Translations under genes and position numbers: made by a program | The notes under the pieces: model-generated | Seen by the model: the letters and a program-made list of their open reading frames with translations, nothing else | What the model was told of the DNA's origin: nothing | Databases searched by the model: none | In this document: piece by piece, positions 38,350-46,630 of the stretch | Position numbering within the stretch: the stretch's first letter is position 1 | Layout: the number at the start of each line of letters is the position of its first letter | Assembly: GCA_965116355.1 (NCBI GenBank) | Contig: OZ220679.1 | Span: 620,001 to 684,000, forward strand | Reading direction: 5' to 3' | Origin: UBA1127 sp965116355 | GTDB taxonomy: Bacteria; Chloroflexota; Dehalococcoidia; Lucifugimonadales; UBA1127 | DNA: 64,000 nt

Positions 38350-38856
38350 TTACGGCGTGGGCCACGCCGTAGGCACAACCCGCCCGCTCGGTTCGAGCTC
38401 GACCAATTCCATCATTGCCCTGACTGTGGTGTCTTTCTTGCACACGTCTATCGCGTCCCGCGTCGTGTAGTACGCCGCGATGGGAAGGTCGGCTGGACGG
38501 TACGGAACCCGCCAATGCCAAAAGTTCAGGGCTTCAAACTCCGCATAGGCGCGGTCAGCGTCAAGGGCGGGGTCAGGGTCAAATATAAGGGCACACGCCC
38601 GACTCGCTAAGTAGTAGGGGTCGGCAGCACGGGCGGCGGCCGCAAAGTCCTCGCCCCTGCCCTCCTGCGTGTTGGTGTAAAACAACTGAATCCACGCGGC
38701 CATCCATTCCGAGGGTTCGGCGGGCCGAGGGGTGGTTGCTTCGGCCCCAAGCGTGGGCCGAGGGACAGGTTCCGCGACAACAGGCGGGGGCGTCGCCTCC
38801 GCCTGACACGCGCCGAGCCCCACAAGCAAAGGCAAACCGACAAGCGCCACGCGCAT
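38350..38856 (-). CDS. Predicted lipoprotein (168 aa)
   Basis: The product begins MRVALVGLPLLVGLGACQAE. The lipobox LGAC with Cys17 is textbook, so the mature protein should be diacylated and held on the outer face of the membrane. A Pro/Thr-rich linker (about 22-45) leads to a helical domain of about 120 residues with WMAAWIQLFYTNTQ, YYLASRACALIFDPDPALDAD and two Cys residues that could pair. I do not recognise the domain. It lies 59 bases beyond the end of the frameshifted gene on the opposite strand. Confidence 0.7.
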   Translation of the reverse strand: MRVALVGLPLLVGLGACQAEATPPPVVAEPVPRPTLGAEATTPRPAEPSEWMAAWIQLFYTNTQEGRGEDFAAAARAADPYYLASRACALIFDPDPALDADRAYAEFEALNFWHWRVPYRPADLPIAAYYTTRDAIDVCKKDTTVRAMMELVELEPSGRVVPTAWPTP

Positions 38857-38911
38857 GTGCCCCCCTTTATGCCTAGTGTACTGTCAGGCAAATGTGCCGG
38901 CAACCGACGCC

Positions 38912-39118
38912 TCAGCGCCCAGGTGGCGGCTCGGCGGGGTTGTCGTCAAACAGCCCGACAATGAACGCCAGGGGTACGACAACCCACAAGACAAAACGCA
39001 CGCCATAGCCGCCCCAAGCGTTGGCGTCCATTCCAACCGTAACAAAGAGGACGCCCGTCAGCACCGCATCAATGCCTCCGATAGCAAGGAACCATTTGGC
39101 GACGGTATGCTTGGGGAA
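38912..39118 (-). CDS. Small two-helix membrane protein, start unclear
   Basis: The minus frame between TAA 39119 and TGA 38912 reads WFLAIGGIDAVLTGVLFVTV, then YGVRFVLWVVVPLAFIVGLF and a soluble tail DDNPAEPPPGR. It predicts two transmembrane helices joined by a short loop. No ATG precedes the first helix. A GTG at 39064 would cut it, so the gene may use a non-standard start or be 5'-truncated. It lies upstream of the lipoprotein gene on the same strand, 55 bases away. Confidence 0.4.
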   Translation of the reverse strand, partial: FPKHTVAKWFLAIGGIDAVLTGVLFVTVGMDANAWGGYGVRFVLWVVVPLAFIVGLFDDNPAEPPPGR

Positions 39119-39295
39119 TTATATACTTGTGTACTACCACCTATGTTTGCGCCTCGTCGCCAAGTTGATACCGTTGTCCTAGGGTTGGTTTGACGCCGTA
39201 TGTTTAGGCGTCACTATCATCCTCATGGGCGGTGTGGGGTGTTCGCACTCGGCACCGTTCCTTTGTGCCATTGGCCAAGAACTCCCGGCCCACGG

Positions 39296-39505
39296 TTAGG
39301 CTCCTTCCCCAAAGCGACCCACGCGGTCGTAACGCGCCTTGTTCCAGGCCTTGTTAAGCATCCGCTCATCTTGGATACGCTTCAGTCGCAATTCCGCCAA
39401 CGTGAGCCGATTGCCCTTGACGCCGTTATACGGCGAGGCGAGCAACACCCGATTGTGCAGATTGTCGAACCTCTTCAGTGACCGGGCAAGTTTGGGGTCT
39501 ACCAT
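39296..39505 (-). pseudogene. HNH-domain tail of a methyltransferase-HNH gene (second stub)
   Basis: The 69-residue frame VDPKLARSLKRFDNLHNRVL, with SPYNGVKGNRLTLAEL and YDRVGRFGEG, aligns at DNA level with the 3' end of the broken methyltransferase-HNH gene at about 18650-18880 (same AATCGGGT, GGCTCACG and GACCGCGTAGGTCGC-like landmarks). It preserves the C-terminal half of the HNH fold (N...K) but lacks the methyltransferase and the first zinc knuckle. It is a remnant of a related gene, better preserved in frame than the 18 kb copy. Confidence 0.6.
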
Positions 39506-39985
39506 ACAGCGTTCGAACGGTCATTTGAACCGCTCCTGAACCCCAGGCCACTATCAAGAATTGACCTTGTTATGATTGATTGAGGCCCCCACAACGCTAC
39601 CCACTTCTTCCGCAGGCGTTGGCCATCTGGGAGAGGGCGCCTTTGCGCAGCGTCGAAACCGGGGGATTTCTGCGTAGTTGTAGGGCCCGGGGTCGGGCGC
39701 GATTGGGGCGTTTGCAAGCCGCTGGATGTTTACGGGTCAGGTCAAGGCTGAGGGGGCGGCTATGGGCCTCTGCACCCATGGCTCTGGTCAGGTGACGGGC
39801 TATCGGGAGCTGAGGGGCCGCGCCGATGCCTTGCGGGCGGGGGTGACGGGGGACGGCGCACTAGATCTCGCGCAGCCGGTCCCGGGCCTCGACGTCGCGG
39901 GAGTCGGTGACCAGCCGATCCTGCAAGTGGGCGTTCTCCCGCTCGACCATCGTCGCCGGTGGACCCTATTCGCCCTGATGGACGC
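39506..39985. other. Intergenic stretch, no convincing gene
   Basis: Nothing here reads as an intact protein. A 29-codon minus-strand frame (39861-39950, VERENAHLQDRL, coiled-coil-like) follows the stop of the zinc-knuckle protein and could be its detached relic. An AT-rich patch with TTGACC at about 39557 may be a promoter remnant. Confidence 0.3.
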
Positions 39986-41614
39986 TTAGGGGCGCGTCTT
40001 CGAGGGAGTCATTTTCTGGTGGACGTGGGGGCCGTCCGCGTAGTCCATATACCCACCCAGGGCCACCAGGTGCGTCTGAATCTCGGCGTCGAGGGCGTCC
40101 ACCGCCCGCTCCGCCCCGGCAACGCCTGCTTGGGCCTCATCGAGGCGACTCCGCCTATCGGCCTGGACCTCCTGTGCCGTCCGGAGCTGTTGCTCCAGGA
40201 GGTGGCACTGCTCCGCCTCCCACGCCGGCGCGCCGGCCACCTCGCCTTCGATGGCCACAACCTCGAGACCCAAAGCCTCACGTCCTTCGTGGACCTTGTG
40301 GGCGACCGCCTCCAGCTCCTTACGCTTCGACCAGTACACCGCGGGGCCTTGCCAGACTCGCGCCTGCGGGATGATGGCGGCCAACTGGGTCTCGACCCGT
40401 TCAAAGGCCGCCAATGCCGCCGAGACCGCCGCGAGCCGATCCCTGGATTCACTCCTGGGCGGCGGGATGCGCTCCATGGCAGCCACTTTCGCCGCGGCTG
40501 CGGACAGGTCGGCGGTGGCGCGCTCCTCGACTGCGCGCGCTAGGTCAAGGTCGTCAAGGGCCTTCAGACGTTGCTGCTCACGTTCCACCAGCGGCCACAC
40601 CCGCACGGCCGCCGACACCATGGCCATCCGGTCGGCATGGACGGCCTCGAGGCACTGCCGCTCCCGCTCCGCCTCCGGCCTCACCCGCGCGGCCGCCGAC
40701 AGCATGGCCATCCGGTCGGCATGGACGGCCTCAAGGCGTTGCCGCTCCAACTCCGCCTCCGGCCTCACCCGCGCGGCTGCCTCCCGCATCAGCAGGAGGT
40801 CGGCGTCGATGCCGGCGGCGGCGGCCCGCGTGCGGACCCGTCGGTCCCGTGCGTTCTTGGCGTCCCGTTCCAATGCCGCGCCCTTCGCGAAGAAGTCCAG
40901 CCAGGCGCGATGCATGGCCATCTGCCGCCCCGCGTCGCCACCGGCGCCCTCTAGCTCGACGATCCGCCGAAGGGCACGTAGTTGGTGGCGCAACGCGGCG
41001 CGCTTGCCCTCCATCCTTTGTCGCGCGCTGTCGTTGAGCCGATTGCCGAAGGCAAGCGGACCGCCGTACTGGGCCACCAACTGCTGCAGGTCGTTCTCCA
41101 CCGTATCCAGGTAAGCTGACAGCCCGCCGCGCTCCTGGAAGAACGCTTGCTGGGCTTGCGCGGTGCTGCCGAAGCGCAGCAGCAGCATGCGGCGCTCGGC
41201 TTTCAGCTTGAGGTACTCGTCACTGCGTACCGTTGCCGCCACCCACAGCCGTTCCAACGACTTCGCCATGGGGCGGCGTCGCCGGCGCACCTTGGCCGCC
41301 GCCACGCGGCACGCGTCGGAGCAATACTCTTGGGGTCGCCCGGGCCCGCGCTGGGGCTGGATGACGTTAGGGCAGCCGCGACCACCAAGGCCCGGCCCGG
41401 CGCACCGGTAGGGCCGCTTGGCCGCAAACGCTGCTTCCGCCCGGTTGCGCCGCCAGTAGGCTTGCCGGTGGGCAGTACAGCAGAAGGCGAGGTCTTGGGG
41501 GGAGCGCTTGCGGCGGACCTTGCGGTGGGGACGGAAGTCGCGGACCTCAGCCCCGCACCACGCACAGGTGCCGCGGAACGGGTAGAGCTTCGGCTTCTTC
41601 GACCTGGTGGCCAT
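39986..41614 (-). CDS. Zinc-knuckle, long coiled-coil protein of unknown function
   Basis: From the ATG at 41614 the product has 542 residues (an upstream in-frame ATG at 41665 would add 17). Two Cys clusters occupy the N terminus: CAWCGAEV ... FCCTAHRQAYWRRNR, and CAGPGLGGRGCPN ... EYCSDACRVAAAKVRRRRR. These resemble the FCS/MYM-like knuckles of nucleic-acid-binding proteins. The rest is predicted alpha-helical and largely coiled coil, very rich in Ala, Arg and Glu. It contains a 28-residue unit (RVRPEAExERQxLEAVHADR) repeated about two and a half times. There is no membrane segment. I do not recognise the family. A DNA-structuring or mobile-element-associated role is only a guess from the basic knuckles and location beside the inverted-repeat element. 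Confidence 0.7.
   Translation of the reverse strand: MATRSKKPKLYPFRGTCAWCGAEVRDFRPHRKVRRKRSPQDLAFCCTAHRQAYWRRNRAEAAFAAKRPYRCAGPGLGGRGCPNVIQPQRGPGRPQEYCSDACRVAAAKVRRRRRPMAKSLERLWVAATVRSDEYLKLKAERRMLLLRFGSTAQAQQAFFQERGGLSAYLDTVENDLQQLVAQYGGPLAFGNRLNDSARQRMEGKRAALRHQLRALRRIVELEGAGGDAGRQMAMHRAWLDFFAKGAALERDAKNARDRRVRTRAAAAGIDADLLLMREAAARVRPEAELERQRLEAVHADRMAMLSAAARVRPEAERERQCLEAVHADRMAMVSAAVRVWPLVEREQQRLKALDDLDLARAVEERATADLSAAAAKVAAMERIPPPRSESRDRLAAVSAALAAFERVETQLAAIIPQARVWQGPAVYWSKRKELEAVAHKVHEGREALGLEVVAIEGEVAGAPAWEAEQCHLLEQQLRTAQEVQADRRSRLDEAQAGVAGAERAVDALDAEIQTHLVALGGYMDYADGPHVHQKMTPSKTRP
40600..40790 (-). repeat. 84-bp tandem repeat inside the coiled-coil gene
   Basis: Units starting CATGGCCATCCGGTCGGCAT occur at 40619 and 40703, exactly 84 bases apart, with a partial third unit to the left. 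They encode the 28-residue coiled-coil unit. Near identity suggests recent expansion by slippage or unequal crossing over. Confidence 0.7.
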
Positions 41615-41789
41615 GACTCGATCATACCACCCATCGCGCTCCTGTCGTCGCGGCATTCCCGGCACCGATGCGCCGCGCGAACGCGGGCGCGATAGGCGTC
41701 TCAGAATACCTCAACCGACACGCGCACGACGCCCTAGTACAACAATTACGCGACGCCTTCCTCAGTGTGTGTGGGAGGACGACAACACC

Positions 41790-42575
41790 CCCGTCACCCA
41801 CCTGGGGATTTTTCGACCGTAATCAAGAATCTCCCTAAAATATATCCATATGGGGGAGAACAGCCGCTGCGTTCACGACGACGACATTCACCACCACCTG
41901 CACCGCAGCACCAGCGGCCCAATCGCCAAGCCGTCAACACACCTCGATTGGCGCCACCGAGGCAGTCCGTGGCAGTGAATGCCGGACCAACGACACGCGG
42001 CGCCGTCGCAAGCGCCAACGGCAACCTGAAGTCACGGCTTCCCCCTGCTCATCCGCTATCCTGCCTCCATACATACAACAACCGGCGTCACCGTTTGTCC
42101 GCCCGTCGCCAACGGGCATTCAACCGCACGGCGATCCTCTATGGCGGGGTGCCAAAGACGGTGGCACTGCCTCACGCCCAGGTGTACGACAAGGACCGGA
42201 ACATGCTCGCTCCCAGTTACAAGCAGTGGCTCATGCACCGCCGATGTGGGGAGTGCAGTTCGCGCGGTGGCTCCTCACACAGTCGGATGGCCGGTGGATA
42301 AGCCCAGGATAGAACCATCTGGTCAAGTCGAGGTGGATACAGCGTCGAGTCGGGTCCTGACAGCATTGGTGACGTTGTGGGCCGGGCGGCGCGCGCCTAA
42401 CCACCTTAAGGGTAGCGGTGAAGGTGGTGGTGGTGGACGAGTCGTCGAAAACGCCCACATTTATATAGATCAGGGGATTTTGGACTTGGGTCGAAAATTT
42501 CCCCGTCCTCCCACCCTGATGGCTTCGCGTTATGGCAAGTACGGTCTAACCCGTGAGTGCTGTGCCTGAAGCTGT
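41790..42575. mobile_element. Inverted-repeat element, copy 2 (interior in opposite orientation)
   Basis: The interior 42020-42290 matches 22310-22050 of copy 1 only as reverse complement. Both carry GGCGGTGCATG, CTTGTCG, GCGGACAAAC and TGGAGGCAGGATAG in order. The left end (41800-41870, with ATATATCC and TTTTTCGACC) matches the right end of copy 1 in reverse. The right end (42420-42575, TGGTGGTGGTGGAC to GTGCTGTGCC) matches copy 1's right end directly. No transposase or intact gene is present. The plus frame contains TVALPHAQVYDKDRNM and KQWLMHRRCGEC, conserved in copy 1. Confidence 0.55.
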
Positions 42576-43186
42576 GTGCCATGCACTGCGGGCGTCCGGA
42601 CCCGCGTCGCAATCCACCAGGACGCCACCCTCGGCGCGGCAGGCAGAGGCGCACGGCACCGCGATGGGCGTCACGACACCGCCGGTGTCGCCGAGACGCA
42701 TGTGGTCCATGCGGTCTGTCGCAGTACGAAACATCGCAACGAGGCGTGGCAGGCACGGAAACTCGCTATTGCCAAAGCCCAGGCACGCGGGGCAGGATGG
42801 AGCGCCGCAAGGCTTGCCGCCGCAACTGCCCGCAGGTCCCGTCGCCGATGCGCAACGAACCATGCCGAGTGAAGTTCCGTCCCGAGCGCTGGACCGGCGG
42901 ATGGTCTTGGTGACGGAGCCTTTCCGCGACCTGGGGACCTAGCAGGTGCCCGTGCGCCGCAGGGAGCGGTCGCGGACTCCCGACTGGCCCTCGCTCCATA
43001 CACCAAGCCTGGCGAGCCGGAAGGGTGATGACCCCAACCTTCCCAACGGAGCGCTTGTCCAGTTCGCTCAAAGTGCCGCCGGATTCCCCTCCACGCCAAA
43101 GCCACTCCCTGGCACCTTCCCCCCTTGCGACCGGCACTCGCCGACGCGTACCCTACACTTAGCTGTGCTCAAGGGGGAACTCGCAG
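42576..43186. other. Non-coding flank of the element module
   Basis: This is collinear with 22690-23219 in patches (GCGCACGGCACCGCG, AACCATGCCGAGTGAAGTTCC, GCTGGACCGGCGG, GATGACCCCAACCTTCCCAA). Reading frames are not conserved between the two copies, so it is probably non-coding or decayed. TACCCTACACTTAG at about 43150 followed by AAGGGGGA forms a promoter/ribosome-site-like lead into the next gene. Confidence 0.4.
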
Positions 43187-44098
43187 ATGAGATTGCTTCC
43201 CACGCATCGCACCCAGATCAATCCCAACCTCCGATGGCTGCTGCCGACGCACCTGGACATCCTCGAGGAAGTCGCTCGCGAACCGCGGGGCGCTGGAACT
43301 GGCGACCCCAGCCCGCAAGAAGCGAAACGGCGCATAGGCGTTGCCCTGGTTCGTCAGGACTGGGAGGCTGAGGAAGCGGCCATAAATGATTTCCTGCGTG
43401 GGCATTTCAGGGAGTGGTTGCAAGACTTTCCCGAGGAACCGCTCCTCATCAATCTCCTTGAGCGCGCGGCCCGTTGGCGGTCGCGATCGGGCACCCGCGA
43501 CAGCAGCCGCCGACCCACCCACACCGAGGGTCTCCGGATCGCCAGGTCCCTGCTGGAGGGCGTCCGGCCCCCGGACCCGTTCGACACCGAAAGAGAAGCC
43601 GCGGTCGTGGCCGCAATGCTGGCGGGCTACGAGGGGTTCACCTATGCCTTTCCCCCTCGCGCCCGATGGCGCGAGTACGTCAGGTTGTCCCGAACGAGCC
43701 GCGTCCACTTCGACGCCCTCGGTGACCTCATTGCGGAATGGGAGAGGCAAGGGAGACCAATCCCCCGCCAGCTGGCCCGGTGGCGGCAGAAGGTCGCCGA
43801 GGGTCGCCGCCGGCGTCCCGACTTGCCGCCCATCCCGCGCCACCGCCCCGCAAACCCCGCCCAGGTGGCCTATGAGATGGAGGTGCAGGGCACCATCGAG
43901 ATCCTCCACCGGCTTCGCGTGCCGCCCAGAGGAACATTCCTCTCCGGCTGCCGCATGGTGGCCGAGGCGTTGGACATCCCGGAAGACACGGTCGTGCGCA
44001 TTTGGAAGAAGTGCCCGTGGAGGACGTCCTTCCTGCCGACGATGCGGAAGCACGCCAGGGCGATCGCCATTCGCCACGGCCTCTATCACCCCAACTGA
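43187..44098 (+). CDS. Conserved unknown protein of the integrative module (303 aa)
   Basis: This is the intact counterpart of the frameshifted gene at 23220-24148. From ATG 43187, preceded by AAGGGGGA, it encodes a basic, mostly helical protein without signal or membrane segments. Shared blocks are NPNLRWLLPTHLDILEEV, REWLQDFPEEP, SGTRDSSRRPTHTEGLRIAR, HFDALGDLIAEWERQG, PIPRHRPANPAQVAYEM and the helix-turn-helix-like SGCRMVAEALDIPEDTVVRI near the C terminus. That last block suggests a DNA-binding or replication-initiation-like role, but I know no family for it. In both loci it sits between the inverted-repeat element and the alpA-like gene, so it is a constant part of the module. Confidence 0.75.
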   Translation: MRLLPTHRTQINPNLRWLLPTHLDILEEVAREPRGAGTGDPSPQEAKRRIGVALVRQDWEAEEAAINDFLRGHFREWLQDFPEEPLLINLLERAARWRSRSGTRDSSRRPTHTEGLRIARSLLEGVRPPDPFDTEREAAVVAAMLAGYEGFTYAFPPRARWREYVRLSRTSRVHFDALGDLIAEWERQGRPIPRQLARWRQKVAEGRRRRPDLPPIPRHRPANPAQVAYEMEVQGTIEILHRLRVPPRGTFLSGCRMVAEALDIPEDTVVRIWKKCPWRTSFLPTMRKHARAIAIRHGLYHPN

Positions 44099-44360
44099 GG
44101 TCTGCATCCGCCACGCATTGCGGCTTCGACGTCCGTCCTCTTGTGGTGACTACCCTGCGCCGGTCCGATTCCTGCTCCGCATTTCATGGCAGGTGGACTG
44201 GTAGGTGCCTGTGGGCCCGCCCGGCCGACTGGCCGCGCCGAATGCCACGCCCCCACAACGCCTCGTCAGGATTCATGAGTTAATGACCCACTCTCCGTTG
44301 GCCCGCCTGTCTACCCTCCTCTCAAGGACGCCATCCGAAGGCATAGCAGGAGGAGGGGTA

Positions 44361-44555
44361 ATGGAGGAAAGACTGCTGCGGCGTCGGCAGGTGGAAGAGA
44401 TCACGGGATTGGCGCGCTCGTCGATCTATCGGCTCATGGGGCAGGGTGCCTTCCCGCGGCCCGTACGCGTTGGACCGAACGCCGTCCGGTGGCGGAAAAG
44501 CGACGTCATCGCGTGGATGGCGTCACGGCCGACCGCCGGCAGCGAGGGAGATTGA
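44361..44555 (+). CDS. AlpA-type DNA-binding regulator/excisionase (copy 2)
   Basis: This 64-residue protein starts MEERLLRRRQVEEITGLARS, with a GGAGGAGGGG ribosome-binding site just ahead of the ATG. The helix-turn-helix (EEITGLARSSIYRLM) and the basic wing (PRPVRVGPNAVRW) are almost identical to the product at 24414. The AlpA family controls integrase expression and excision in satellite prophages and genomic islands. It is convergent with an integrase stub at about 44570-44690 and then the intact integrase. It most likely regulates excision at the tRNA-Ala site. Confidence 0.88.
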   Translation: MEERLLRRRQVEEITGLARSSIYRLMGQGAFPRPVRVGPNAVRWRKSDVIAWMASRPTAGSEGD

Positions 44556-44569
44556 ACGGGTTCGGCCTA

Positions 44570-44690
44570 GCACCTCCCGCTGTGATCAGAACCCATGCGC
44601 AAGTGCCGACGTACCGGCTCACCCCTGGTTTCCTCGCCCCATGGTCGGCCCACTGCTGCTGCAGCGTGCGACATGGGTACGTGGCGGTGA
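44570..44690 (-). pseudogene. Short 3' stub of an integrase gene
   Basis: Just after the alpA-like stop, GTGATCAGAACCCATG and CCCCATGGTCGGCCCACTGC, then AGCGTGCGACATGGG, align with the 3' end of the integrase remnant at 24640-24730 and of the intact gene at about 45100-45170. Only about 100 bases survive. The original alpA-integrase convergent pair was therefore interrupted here, and a second integrase now lies further right. Confidence 0.5.
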
Positions 44691-44750
44691 AACCCAAATG
44701 TGTATTTAGGAAGGGACCAATACATTTGTATACTGCTTTCTACGGCCTCC

Positions 44751-44984
44751 CTAGTCCGGCGCGCTGTTCAGTAGCACGGTTCGGATGGCCCAATTCCACG
44801 CTAGCTCGTCATCCATCGCGCCCTCTTCCACGTAGCGCTCCTTGGCGTTCCGACAGTGTCGCACCATGTTCGCTACGTGCGTCTCAAGGCTTCCGTCTCT
44901 CCGCATTTCGCGGTAGGACTTGCGACGGTTCTCCCGGAGATACCGGAGGTATATGTCTTCAAGTCCCCCATCCGTGTAGTCCAT
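44751..44984 (-). CDS. Hypothetical small acidic/basic helical protein (77 aa)
   Basis: The frame MDYTDGGLEDIYLRYLREN, followed by SYREMRRDGSLETHVANMV and AWNWAIRTVLLNSAPD, has balanced charge and good helix pattern, with a GAAAGGAGGCC-type ribosome site (about 44992) before the ATG. No family is recognised. Composition is lower in GC than its neighbours. It is the only protein gene between the integrase stub and the intact integrase and is absent from the 24 kb copy, so it arrived with the second integrase. Confidence 0.65.
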   Translation of the reverse strand: MDYTDGGLEDIYLRYLRENRRKSYREMRRDGSLETHVANMVRHCRNAKERYVEEGAMDDELAWNWAIRTVLLNSAPD

Positions 44985-45094
44985 CGCTGGCCTCCTTTCC
45001 TAGGGCGTGTGCGATGACGCCTAGGTGCCACTGTGTTCGCGGCGCCGCGCCCGTCGCTTTCCCTTCCGTGGTGACCAGAAACCGCTTTCACATG

Positions 45095-46267
45095 CTACGC
45101 TGCCAGCTCGCCGCAAGGTGCCCCCGCCACATAGTCGCCCCACTGCTGCATCAGCGTGCGGCGACGGTCGAAGAGGTCCGAACGAGCGTAGGCCTGTTCC
45201 GTTGCATTCCCCAGGACGTGGGCCAGCGCCGCCTCCGAGACCGCCCAGGGCGTGTCCGTCTGCTCCAGCGTCCAGTCTTTGAAGCTGCTGCGGAACCCGT
45301 GGACCGTAGCCCGGTCGGCCAAGCCAAGGGTGCGGAGCAATTTCGTGAGGGTCATGTCGGACAGCTCGGCCCCGGATTTCAGGGGCGACGGGAACACCAG
45401 GCCGCTGTCGTCCCGCAGGACCTCCGCCTCTCGGAGCGCATCGAGGGCCTGCCCGCTCAGGGGGACGCGATGTTCCATGCCTGCCTTCATCCGCCGACCT
45501 GGTATCCGCCACTCTTGGCGTTGGAAGTCGATCTCTTCCCAGGTGGCCCCCCGGGCCTCACCGGAGCGGGCCGCCGTCAGCACCAGAAACCGGAAGCACA
45601 GCTTGGCGGCGAGGGAGGCCTGGGACGACGCCACCGTCTCCAGCGCCGCTCCGACGTCCCCATAGGGGAGGGTCCGGTGGTGGGCCTTCACCTTCGGCAT
45701 CGGCGCCAGCGCCCCGTCGATCGCCTCTCCCGCCGGGTTGCTCTCCATGAAGCCGTGGGCCATGCCCCAGCGAAAGACCGTCCGCATCCGCTGGCGCACC
45801 CGCCGCGCCGTCTCGGGACGGGTTGTCCATATGGGCGTGAGCACCCGCAGCACCGCCCCCCGGTCTATCCGGTGCAGGGGAGTGGCGCCGATCACCGGCA
45901 TGGCGTGCCGCTCCAGGGTCTGCAGCCAGCTCGCCGCGTGCCGGGCGTTCCGCCAGCGGGGGGTGTTGGCGTCATGCACCACCTGGGCGGCCTCCCGGAA
46001 CGTCGGCATCGCCGGCTCGCGCTTTCGGGCCAGGGGGTCCCGACCATCCGCGACGGCGGCCCGGTTGTCCGCCGCCTTCACGCGCGCTTGCGCCAGGCTG
46101 ACCGACGGGTATCCCCCCAGGCCGATATCCCGCCGGCGTCCGTCGACGGTGATGCGCTGGACCCAGGACTTGCCCCCCGCCTTGTTGACATAGAGGTGCA
46201 GGCCCCCGCCATCGGCGTAGCGTCCCGGGGCTTTGAGCGCGTTCGCCCGTGTTGCCGAGAGTGTCAT
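45095..46267 (-). CDS. Tyrosine integrase, P4-like with DUF4102 N-terminal arm-binding domain
   Basis: The 390-residue enzyme starts at ATG 46267, preceded by GGAGGGACGACG; an upstream in-frame ATG at 46309 lacks such a site. The N-terminal DUF4102 domain (YADGGGLHLYV, IGLGGYPSVSLAQAR) is followed by the core-binding domain. The catalytic domain has Arg in LTAARSGEARG, HGFRSSF, ALAHVLGN and the nucleophilic Tyr in QAYARSD. P4-type integrases recombine an element into the 3' end of tRNA genes. The gene reads away from tRNA-Ala, whose 3' end is about 157 bases upstream, the classical layout. All catalytic residues are present, so it may be active. I did not find a direct repeat of the tRNA 3' end further left. 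Confidence 0.92.
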   Translation of the reverse strand: MTLSATRANALKAPGRYADGGGLHLYVNKAGGKSWVQRITVDGRRRDIGLGGYPSVSLAQARVKAADNRAAVADGRDPLARKREPAMPTFREAAQVVHDANTPRWRNARHAASWLQTLERHAMPVIGATPLHRIDRGAVLRVLTPIWTTRPETARRVRQRMRTVFRWGMAHGFMESNPAGEAIDGALAPMPKVKAHHRTLPYGDVGAALETVASSQASLAAKLCFRFLVLTAARSGEARGATWEEIDFQRQEWRIPGRRMKAGMEHRVPLSGQALDALREAEVLRDDSGLVFPSPLKSGAELSDMTLTKLLRTLGLADRATVHGFRSSFKDWTLEQTDTPWAVSEAALAHVLGNATEQAYARSDLFDRRRTLMQQWGDYVAGAPCGELAA

Positions 46268-46423
46268 CGTCGTCCCTCCGTGCTGGGTTGTTCCCACATA
46301 TTTTACCACATGTGCGTCGGGAACTCACGGGATGCAGAGAGCATGGATGGGCACGAATTCCCCGGTTTCAAATATAAATTCAGGGACGGATGGGACAGGG
46401 GAGGATAAGTGCGGAGGGGTAGA

Positions 46424-46499
46424 TGGTGGAGATAGGGGGATTCGAACCCCCGGCCTCTGCGATGCGAACGCAGCGCTCTTCCAGCTGAGCTATATCCCC
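46424..46499 (-). tRNA. tRNA-Ala (CGC anticodon)
   Basis: The minus strand folds as a cloverleaf of 76 bases. The acceptor stem is GGGGATA/TATCTCC including the G3-U70 pair that marks alanine tRNAs. The anticodon stem-loop is CTGCG-TTCGCAT-CGCAG (anticodon CGC, reading GCG), the T arm is GGGGGTTCGAATCCCCC, and CCA is encoded at 46424-46426. It lies just upstream of the integrase and is the likely attachment site. Confidence 0.95.
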
Positions 46500-46630
46500 T
46501 CGCCTTCAAAGTATATCACGACCGCACCATATGACGCGTCGCAATACGGCGCGCCGACACATGCCCGCCTTGTCACCCGCCGAGCAGCACGGCTATGCTT
46601 GGCGCGAATTCGTCAGCCAGGAGGGACGTC

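Noticed and set aside
39486..39520. GTTCGAACGGTC as an attachment-site copy of the tRNA-Ala T arm
   Set aside because: Only the TTCGAA core matches; there is no similarity to the tRNA 3' end on either side.
44489..46408. A 639-codon plus-strand open frame over the integrase
   Set aside because: It lies opposite a complete tyrosine integrase with all catalytic residues and has no recognisable domain.
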